Assembly: GCA_016930375.1 (NCBI GenBank)
Contig: JAFGGU010000003.1
Coordinates: 1 to 64,000 of the forward strand
Reading direction: 5' to 3'
Length of the DNA: 64,000 bases
Source of the DNA: Bacteroidales bacterium
GTDB lineage: Bacteria; Bacteroidota; Bacteroidia; Bacteroidales; UBA10428
Shown here: piece by piece, positions 40,789 to 47,112 of the stretch
How positions within the stretch are numbered: position 1 is the stretch's first letter
Layout of the letters: the number at the start of each line of letters is the position of its first letter
Position numbers and translations under genes: made by a program
Notes under the pieces: model-generated
The model's input: only the letters and a program-made list of their open reading frames with translations
Database searches by the model: none
Told to the model about the DNA's origin: nothing

Positions 40789-42084
40789 ATGATGCGTACC
40801 TTTCTGTTAATAATCCTGCTTTTTCCGAATGTTTCGTTTGTCAGCGGGCAGACCCTGGCAGAAATCCGGGAATCCTTTGAGGAAGGCAAGTTTTTTTTTG
40901 CACGGGGTGATTATCGGGAAGCCTCATATTATTTCAGAAAAGTAGTTGACAGCAATCCGGACAATGCACATTTCAATTTTTTATTGGGTGAATGCTATAT
41001 GAACATTCCCGGGGAAGAGACTCTCGCTGTTCCTTACTTTCAGAAGGCGACCCAGAAAACCACAGCAAAAAACAAGTACCGTGCCAAAGAGTTCGAAGAA
41101 AGCAGCGCTCCTTTACATGCCTGGTTTTATCTGGGGAATGTATACCGGATTGACAACAGGCTGGAGGATGCCCTGAGGGCTTATGATACTTTCGTGCGCT
41201 CTCCGTTTTATTATGGCAACTACAACGTGAACATCGTTGAGAATGAAATTAAATCGTGCGAAAGGGCCAAGATCATTCTTGATAGTCCGGTTGAATTTGA
41301 TGAACTGGCAATGGATACTATGATAAACACATCAGCATCGGAAATTTACCCGGTGGTTTCAGCTGATGGCCAAAGCATGGCATTTATCAGGAGGCTTAAA
41401 TTTTACGATGCCATTTTCTTCGTGACAAAAAAAGGAGATTCCTGGAGTCAGCCTGTAAATCTTAATCCCCTGATCCTGTCCGACGGTGATTTTTACCCGG
41501 TATGCCTTTCCGGAGATGGCAATGAATTGTACCTTGTTAAAAAAAGTCTGGAAGGAAGTGACCTGTATGTATCATACCGTAAAGGTGTCTCCTGGTCAAA
41601 AGCTGAACCTCTCAGTAAATTCATCAATTCCAGGGCATATGAGACTTCAGCCTGCATTTCGCAGGATAAACAAACACTCTGGTTTACAAGTTCTCGGAAA
41701 GGCGGTTCAGGAGGTTTTGACATTTACTACTCGGCGAGAGATAAAAACGGGCAATGGGGAAAACCAAAGAATGCGGGTAAAATCATCAATACACCTTTCG
41801 ATGAGGAAAGTCCCCATCTTTGCAATGGAGATAAAACGCTTTTCTTTAGTTCGAAGGGCCATTACAGCATGGGAGGTTACGATATTTTCCATACTACAAG
41901 AAATGGCAAAACATGGGGCGATCCGGTAAACATTGGATTTCCTGTTAATAATACCGCCGATAACTTTGGATTTGTTCCTTTAAGCAATGGGACAACGGGT
42001 TATATTTCCAGAATAAACAGGGAAAGCGGGACATCTGAAGATATCTTCCGGGTGACCCTGAAATCCAACCTGCCATCTCCCTGA
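40789..42084 (+). CDS. TPR/PD40 protein without OmpA domain (PorE-like paralogue 4)
   Basis: 431 residues; ATG at 40789 directly followed by a second ATG. Signal peptide 1-21 (ends VSGQ). TPR region about 25-145; PD40 propeller about 185-425 (LWFTSSRKGGSGGFDIYYSA, LFFSSKGHYSMGGYDIFHTT). It stops right after the propeller, so both the linker domain and the peptidoglycan-binding domain of its neighbours are absent. No frameshift remnant of an OmpA domain is visible downstream, so the short form looks real. Separated by 4 bases from paralogue 3. Confidence 0.88.
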   Translation: MMRTFLLIILLFPNVSFVSGQTLAEIRESFEEGKFFFARGDYREASYYFRKVVDSNPDNAHFNFLLGECYMNIPGEETLAVPYFQKATQKTTAKNKYRAKEFEESSAPLHAWFYLGNVYRIDNRLEDALRAYDTFVRSPFYYGNYNVNIVENEIKSCERAKIILDSPVEFDELAMDTMINTSASEIYPVVSADGQSMAFIRRLKFYDAIFFVTKKGDSWSQPVNLNPLILSDGDFYPVCLSGDGNELYLVKKSLEGSDLYVSYRKGVSWSKAEPLSKFINSRAYETSACISQDKQTLWFTSSRKGGSGGFDIYYSARDKNGQWGKPKNAGKIINTPFDEESPHLCNGDKTLFFSSKGHYSMGGYDIFHTTRNGKTWGDPVNIGFPVNNTADNFGFVPLSNGTTGYISRINRESGTSEDIFRVTLKSNLPSP

Positions 42085-42133
42085 TCTGAATATCCGCTAT
42101 CAAAGCCAGTTTATTCACATTATCTCTCATAGC

Positions 42134-42682
42134 ATGACAAAGCAGGTCAAATATGAAATATTCTTGCGAGCCCCGGAACCCGCTGATGTTGAGTTACTTT
42201 ACCGATGGGAAAATGATCCTGAGATTTGGCATGTAAGCAATACAATTACTCCGTTTTCGAAATTCATCCTGGAAAAATACATTGAGAACGCCCATCTGGA
42301 TATTTACCAGGTGAAACAGCTGAGGCTGATGATCGATGTAAACGGACATGACAAAGGAAAATCACGGACAGTGGGTACCATTGACCTGTTTGACTTTGAT
42401 CCCTATCACAACCGGGCGGGTGTTGGTATACTCATAGGCGATAAAACCGACAGGAAGAAGGGATATGCAACCCTTGCACTGGAGAAATTCATAGATTATT
42501 GTTTTAATACCCTGCAACTGCATGTCTTATACTGCAATATCACCCGGGGAAATTCGGATAGTCTCCGGCTTTTCAAAAAAGCCGGATTCACTGTCTCCGG
42601 ACACAAGAAGGATTGGATAAAGACCCCGGGCGGTTATATTGAAGAGCTTTTTTTGCAGCTGATCAATCCCGGGGATGCCTGA
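42134..42682 (+). CDS. GNAT family N-acetyltransferase
   Basis: 182 residues. RimJ/RimL-like GNAT fold: N-terminal FLRAPEPADVELLYRWENDPEIW, then the acetyl-CoA loop DRKKGYATLALEKF and C-terminal NSDSLRLFKKAGFTVSGHKK. Acetylates an amino group, perhaps an N-terminus or small molecule; the substrate is unknown. Stands between the PorE-like cluster and a convergent minus-strand gene. Confidence 0.88.
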   Translation: MTKQVKYEIFLRAPEPADVELLYRWENDPEIWHVSNTITPFSKFILEKYIENAHLDIYQVKQLRLMIDVNGHDKGKSRTVGTIDLFDFDPYHNRAGVGILIGDKTDRKKGYATLALEKFIDYCFNTLQLHVLYCNITRGNSDSLRLFKKAGFTVSGHKKDWIKTPGGYIEELFLQLINPGDA

Positions 42683-42756
42683 AGGTTTATCAGAACGTAA
42701 CCGTGAACCAGTTGTTCAATACACAAGCAATTGGGATATTTTGTTTAGAATGGATA

Positions 42757-43233
42757 TTATCGTATGATTTGCTCATCCCCCTGTTGCATCTCGGAATATA
42801 CAGGGATCTCCTGTAAAAACCTGTATTGCCGGCTGGTTTTGTTGATCAGACAGCAATAATGGTTCATGCCATTTGAGATTAACATGTAGGCGGCCTTGTA
42901 TTTATTGTTATACCGGCTGGCCTGGTCAAAAACATGCTGGTTGATGTCAATGCCCGGAGCTTTACATTCGATCATCATAAGCGGCTCTCCTTTCCGGTCA
43001 AAAACCAGCAGGTCATACCGTTGTTTCCTCCGGTTATTTTTAAATCCTTTTTCAACAGAGATGAGCGACAATGGAAAATTCTTTTGGGTCACCAGGAAGT
43101 TTACCAGGTGCTGCCGCACCCATTCTTCAGGTGTCAGCAATACAAACCTTCGCCTGATTTCATCAAAAATATATTTTTTCCCGCGGTCTTCCTTTATCCT
43201 GAAGAAATATGTTGGTAAATTTAACGGTCCCAT
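42757..43233 (-). CDS. solitary HsdR-N-type (PD-(D/E)xK) nuclease-domain protein
   Basis: 158 residues from the ATG at 43233 (MGPLNLPTYFFRIKEDRGKK); the frame opens 13 codons earlier but homologues as I recall them start near L-N-L-P-x-Y. The type I restriction R-subunit N-domain (HSDR_N_2) pattern is clear: RRRFVLLTPEEWVRQHLVNF, then Asp in QRYDLLVFD and the E-x-K pair in MMIECKAPG. No helicase, methylase or specificity gene is nearby, so this is not a restriction system. Divergent from holA with a 56-base gap, a pairing that recurs in Bacteroidota. Role unknown, possibly DNA repair. Confidence 0.85.
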   Translation of the reverse strand: MGPLNLPTYFFRIKEDRGKKYIFDEIRRRFVLLTPEEWVRQHLVNFLVTQKNFPLSLISVEKGFKNNRRKQRYDLLVFDRKGEPLMMIECKAPGIDINQHVFDQASRYNNKYKAAYMLISNGMNHYCCLINKTSRQYRFLQEIPVYSEMQQGDEQIIR

Positions 43234-43289
43234 AGCAGTGAATTGCAGACGTAAATATAAGGAATTGGGCAATTAAACCGAGTATTCCG

Positions 43290-44285
43290 ATGACTTTTGA
43301 TAATATTATGGCTGACCTCAGGGCCGGGAAATACAGGCCTGTTTATTTTCTCATGGGAGAGGAGCCTTTTTTCATCGATGGCATTACTGACTTTCTGGCC
43401 GGTCATATTCTCAGTGAATCTGAAAAGGCCTTTAATCAACTGATTCTGTATGGCAGGGATACCGATATTGGAAATATCATTTCAAGCGCCAGAAAATTCC
43501 CGATGATGGCCTCACGCCAGGTAATAATCATCAAGGAAGCCCAGAATCTGAAAAATCTGGAAGGACTTGAACACTATCTGGCGACGCCCATGAATTCCAC
43601 CATTCTTGCATTTGCCTATAAATACAAGAAGATTGATAAGCGTACCAAACTCGCTAAACTCCTTGCCGAGAAATGTGTATTGCTTGATTCTGATAAAATC
43701 CGTGAGGATAAAATGCCTGACTGGATCAGCAATCATGTCACCATGCAGGGTTACCAGATTGAACGGAAGGCTGCTGCACTTCTGGTGGATTTTTTGGGCA
43801 ATGACCTGGGAAGGATAACCAATGAAATCGGTAAGCTGATCCTGGTTTTGCCTGCCGGATCCAAACAAATTTCGGCCGGACTGATTGAAAAGAACATCGG
43901 CATCAGTAAGGATTTCAACAATTTTGAACTCAACCGCGCGCTGGTGTCCCGTGATATTGTCAAGGCCAACAGGATCATCTCTTATTTCAACAACAACCCC
44001 AAAAACAATCCTTTGGTCGTTACCATATCATCGTTATTCTTTTATTTTTCCAAGATTCTCCTGTATCATGGATTACAGGATAAAAGCAAGGAAAATGTCG
44101 TCAGGGAGCTAGGTATTAACCCTTATTTTGTTGCAGAATATCAGCAGGCCTCCCGGACCTTCACCCTTGCGAAAACGCGACAGGTTATTGCCTGGCTTCG
44201 ACAGTACGATCTTATGTCAAAAGGAGCTTCTGCCGCATCGGACGGCGAACTGTTAAAGGAGCTGATCTACAGAATTTTACATTAA
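43290..44285 (+). CDS. holA: DNA polymerase III delta subunit (clamp loader)
   Basis: 331 residues, family length. FLMGEEPFFIDGITDFLAGH at the N-terminus is the hallmark (Y-x-x-x-G-x-E-x-F/L-I-D). The AAA+-like core and C-terminal collar helices (ELNRALVSRDIVKANRIISYF; LKELIYRIL) follow. Opens the sliding clamp. Followed after 15 bases by the rhomboid gene. Confidence 0.92.
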   Translation: MTFDNIMADLRAGKYRPVYFLMGEEPFFIDGITDFLAGHILSESEKAFNQLILYGRDTDIGNIISSARKFPMMASRQVIIIKEAQNLKNLEGLEHYLATPMNSTILAFAYKYKKIDKRTKLAKLLAEKCVLLDSDKIREDKMPDWISNHVTMQGYQIERKAAALLVDFLGNDLGRITNEIGKLILVLPAGSKQISAGLIEKNIGISKDFNNFELNRALVSRDIVKANRIISYFNNNPKNNPLVVTISSLFFYFSKILLYHGLQDKSKENVVRELGINPYFVAEYQQASRTFTLAKTRQVIAWLRQYDLMSKGASAASDGELLKELIYRILH

Positions 44286-44300
44286 TTAAAAGAATTTGTC

Positions 44301-44930
44301 ATGATGACCTATATTCTTATTGCATTTACGGCATTGATTTCAATCATAGCTTTTAACAACCAGGATTGGTTCCTGAAGCTTCAATTCAGTCCATATCAGG
44401 TATATCATCGTAAGCAGCTGTACAGGCTCATTACCCATGGATTTCTTCATGCCAGCTGGACCCACCTGATTGTCAATATGCTGGTATTATTTTTCTTTGG
44501 TCCGTATGTCGAGAATTTTTTAAAAATGATCCTCGGACCGGATTTGCAGCAGTGGTATAAACTCGTTTATCTGCTTTTTTATGTGTTGGCTATCATTGTA
44601 TCATCTCTTGTCACGCTTTTCAAACACAAAGACAATGCCTGGTATAATGCCGTTGGCGCTTCAGGTGCCGTTTCGGCAGTTCTTTTCTTTTTCATCTTTT
44701 TCAAACCCTGGGAGTTGATTTATTTTTACGGAATATTGCCGGTCCCGGGGATAGTCATGGGCGTAATTTACCTTGTGTATTCGCAATATATGAGCCGGCG
44801 CGAAGCCGACAATATCAATCATGATGCCCACCTGTCAGGGGCTATCTTCGGTTTTATTTTTCCCTTGCTGGTGGATTATCATCTGATCCAATACTTTATT
44901 ACAGAACTCATGAGTTTCTCTTTCCGATGA
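44301..44930 (+). CDS. rhomboid family intramembrane serine protease
   Basis: 209 residues with about six membrane helices; ATG at 44301 is followed by another ATG. Catalytic Ser121 in NAVGASGAVSA and His177 in HDAHLSGAIFG form the dyad; H-x3-N is at HLIVN (55-59). The active site appears intact, so it should cleave within membrane-spanning substrates. Its TGA overlaps the ATG of the next gene (ATGA), implying coupled translation. Confidence 0.93.
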   Translation: MMTYILIAFTALISIIAFNNQDWFLKLQFSPYQVYHRKQLYRLITHGFLHASWTHLIVNMLVLFFFGPYVENFLKMILGPDLQQWYKLVYLLFYVLAIIVSSLVTLFKHKDNAWYNAVGASGAVSAVLFFFIFFKPWELIYFYGILPVPGIVMGVIYLVYSQYMSRREADNINHDAHLSGAIFGFIFPLLVDYHLIQYFITELMSFSFR

Positions 44931-45796
44931 CTCATTTATCCGTGGCGGAAAACAGGTACATATGTTTGAACGGTGAGTTCAGAAAAACAGCAGAGCCCTG
45001 CCTTTACCTTCAAAACAGAGCCTTCAGATCAGGCAGCGGTTTGCATGAAAACATGCATGCCTTTGCCACTGAGCTGCAGTTCCCCGACTATCACCTCGAG
45101 AGGTTATTCGGGAACATGCGGTTATTATCCATGGAATTGCCCGCGTATTTCACGGTTGACAACTTCAGGCAGCTGACATCACAACTTTTGAACAAAAACA
45201 GGATTTTCGGAGGCTCCGTGATCAGGTTATCCGTATATCAGGATATCCTGGGGAATTTCAAACCGGATGGGGGAAGTGTTTCGTTTATTATTGAAAGCCA
45301 GAGACTTGAATATGATAGATATTCGTTGAATGACAAGGGTCTGGCGGTTGACTTATGCACGGGTTATATTAAATCCACAGGACCGCTGTCTGTTGTCCGC
45401 GAGGCGCATTCACTGCATTACCTCCTGGCAGGCATGGAAGGCCGGAAAAGAAATCTGGACGATGTTCTGCTGTTAAACGAAACCGGTCGTCTGGTTGAAA
45501 CCCATAACTCCAATATCTTTCTGGTCAGTGGAAATGCAATTTTTACCCCGGGCATCAGTCAGGGATGTATTCCCGGCATCATGCGGAGGGTGGTTTTAGA
45601 CCTTGCGGGATATGCAGGTTTCAGGATCAATGATCAGAGCAGCCTGACGCCCGCGGCGCTGGATGATGCTGAAGAGCTGTTTCTCACCAATGCTGTCGAA
45701 GGGATCCGCTGGGTAGTAGCATTCCGGGATCGGCGATATTATAAAAGAGCTGCAAAAATCCTGAATGAAAAGTTAAATGCAAAGGCCTTTGGCTAA
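44927..45796 (+). CDS. class IV aminotransferase-like protein lacking the PLP lysine
   Basis: 289 residues. The fold type IV PLP-enzyme pattern is clear: FRSGSGLHENMH near the N-terminus, LDDVLLLNETGRLVETHNSN, IFLVSGNAIFTP and GCIPGIMRRVVLDL. The Schiff-base lysine expected in K-T-x-N-x-L-x-Y is Arg158 in VVREAHSLHYLLAG, with no alternative Lys at that spot. By neighbours in the family it would be a PabC-type aminodeoxychorismate lyase or a branched-chain aminotransferase, but activity by the normal mechanism is doubtful. Start overlaps the rhomboid stop; its stop overlaps the convergent AlgH gene by 4 bases. Confidence 0.85.
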   Translation: MTHLSVAENRYICLNGEFRKTAEPCLYLQNRAFRSGSGLHENMHAFATELQFPDYHLERLFGNMRLLSMELPAYFTVDNFRQLTSQLLNKNRIFGGSVIRLSVYQDILGNFKPDGGSVSFIIESQRLEYDRYSLNDKGLAVDLCTGYIKSTGPLSVVREAHSLHYLLAGMEGRKRNLDDVLLLNETGRLVETHNSNIFLVSGNAIFTPGISQGCIPGIMRRVVLDLAGYAGFRINDQSSLTPAALDDAEELFLTNAVEGIRWVVAFRDRRYYKRAAKILNEKLNAKAFG

Positions 45797-46380
45797 TTCA
45801 TCTGGGGATTTTCCGGGAAATTCGACCACATCTGGTATTTTTTACCCAACCGATGCAGGGTTTTATTCCAAAAGAATTTATTCATGGGCGACATGATTTC
45901 CTCCGGACCAATATCCGCCACAACCCAGGCATTTTCACTGAGTTCATCCTCGAGTTGATTCGACTGCCAGCCACTGTATCCAAGAAAAAAGCGTATATTC
46001 TCCTGGTTGAGGCTGCCGGACTCCAGCAGTCTTTTAATAACGTCAAATTCACCGCCCCAATAAATGTTATCGATCACTTTCATGCTGCTGGGAATAATAT
46101 CTCCCAGTGTGTGGATATAGTGTAAAGTGTTAGTCTGCACAGGGCCGCCTATGGATACAACAGCTTCAATTTCCGGAAAGTCTGACACTATTTCATTCAC
46201 CTTCATGTTTACCGGCTTATTCAGCACAAAACCCACGGTTCCTTCGTCGGAATGCTCTGTTATCAGAACGATCGACCTTTTAAAATAATTGTCCATCAGG
46301 AAAGGCTCAGAGATAAGAATCCTGCCTTTCTGCGGAAGGAGTGTATTCTCGGTCTGAAAGAAATCATAATGGATTTGCAT
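45793..46380 (-). CDS. YqgE/AlgH (UPF0301) family protein
   Basis: 195 residues. KGRILISEPFLMDNYFKRSI, GTVGFVLNKPVN, SIGGPVQTNTLHYIH and FFLGYSGWQSNQLEDEL are the conserved blocks of this family. Cytoplasmic protein of unsettled function, linked to alginate regulation in Pseudomonas. Convergent with the aminotransferase-like gene (4-base overlap of the ends). Confidence 0.93.
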   Translation of the reverse strand: MQIHYDFFQTENTLLPQKGRILISEPFLMDNYFKRSIVLITEHSDEGTVGFVLNKPVNMKVNEIVSDFPEIEAVVSIGGPVQTNTLHYIHTLGDIIPSSMKVIDNIYWGGEFDVIKRLLESGSLNQENIRFFLGYSGWQSNQLEDELSENAWVVADIGPEEIMSPMNKFFWNKTLHRLGKKYQMWSNFPENPQMN

Positions 46381-46763
46381 ACTTCAGCAGTTTACAGGTA
46401 CAGATCAAAATCTATTCCACAGCAGTATCATCAACAAAAATAAAACGAATATTCCAATGTTTATGATTCCTTTGTGAATTACAAATACTTTCTGAGAATT
46501 TTCCATTTTTCCTGGTAAGAAAGAAAATAATGCATCCACCAGACAAACGTTTTAATGGGGGTTCTTATTATAATTTTTCGAAAAGGAGCTGCAAAACATG
46601 ATTCTTATGTTTACGTGAATTCTCATTCAGAAATGTCATAGTATTGGCAACAAACAACAAATAAAATTTCAGTAAGGTTTAATTTTAGGTTTATTTTCAG
46701 GAAGGGGCCCTGTCAACCGGCAGGGTCCTTTTTCTTTATAGGGGATCACATGCCAAAAACGCG
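46381..46763. other. 383-bp intergenic region with an orphan terminator
   Basis: No convincing gene. A 23-codon plus-strand ORF (46530-46601, MHPPDKRFNGGSYYNFSKRS...) is too short to call. The region is A+T rich; TAGTATTG at 46639-46646 is one mismatch from a -7 element. The plus-strand terminator at 46702-46736 has no coding gene upstream on its strand, so a small RNA ending there is possible. Confidence 0.5.
46702..46736 (+). terminator. intrinsic terminator with no upstream plus-strand gene
   Basis: AAGGGGCCCTG (46703-46713 approx.) pairs with CAGGGTCCTT (46721-46730), followed by TTTCTTT. The T tract is on the plus strand only; on the minus strand the hairpin is followed by CTTCCTGAAAAT. 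Confidence 0.65.
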
Positions 46764-47003
46764 TTAGGGTCTCAGCGCTGACCAGTCTGGTTGCAGGGTT
46801 TTTGCATTGATCTTCACCGGTTTGGCTGTCCGGTAGCGGATTCTTTCTTCGCACTGGGGGCATCGAAGTCCCAGTTTGATCATGTTCCTGTTTTTCCCCA
46901 CTTCTGTTTCAGGAAATTTCCTGCCGAAAAAAAATATATTGATTCCGAGGAGGGAAACGGAAAGTGCAACAAGTACAAATACGATGATAAGCAGCTGAAG
47001 CAT
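46764..47003 (-). CDS. small single-pass membrane protein with CPxC motif
   Basis: 79 residues from the ATG at 47003 (an in-frame TTG two codons upstream is the alternative). One N-terminal membrane helix (MLQLLIIVFVLVALSVSLLG), then FFFGRKFPETEVGKN and a LRCPQCEERI metal- or thiol-type pair. The G-R-K after the helix recalls NqrM-like small proteins, but only two cysteines are present, and I would not name it. Similar short membrane proteins with F-P-x-T/E-x-V-G are frequent in Bacteroidota. Function unknown. Confidence 0.65.
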   Translation of the reverse strand: MLQLLIIVFVLVALSVSLLGINIFFFGRKFPETEVGKNRNMIKLGLRCPQCEERIRYRTAKPVKINAKTLQPDWSALRP

Positions 47004-47112
47004 GATCAAAACGTTGATAATCTGTAAAAATACAACAAAAATGAATGGAATTGGTTCATGATTCAGAACAATCTCCTTTTTTTGTGGTTATAATTCCTAA
47101 TATCTCAGTTGA

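Noticed and set aside
33515-42084. Type IX secretion locus
   Set aside because: The proteins resemble PorE, but no porK, porL, porM, porN, porP, sov or CTD sorting gene occurs in the window, so only a relationship is claimed.
42757-43233. Possible restriction-modification system
   Set aside because: Only an HsdR N-terminal domain is present; no helicase, methylase or specificity subunit on either side.
46669-46863. 64-codon minus-strand ORF across the orphan terminator
   Set aside because: Overlaps the CPxC membrane protein frame and the hairpin; no protein-like features.
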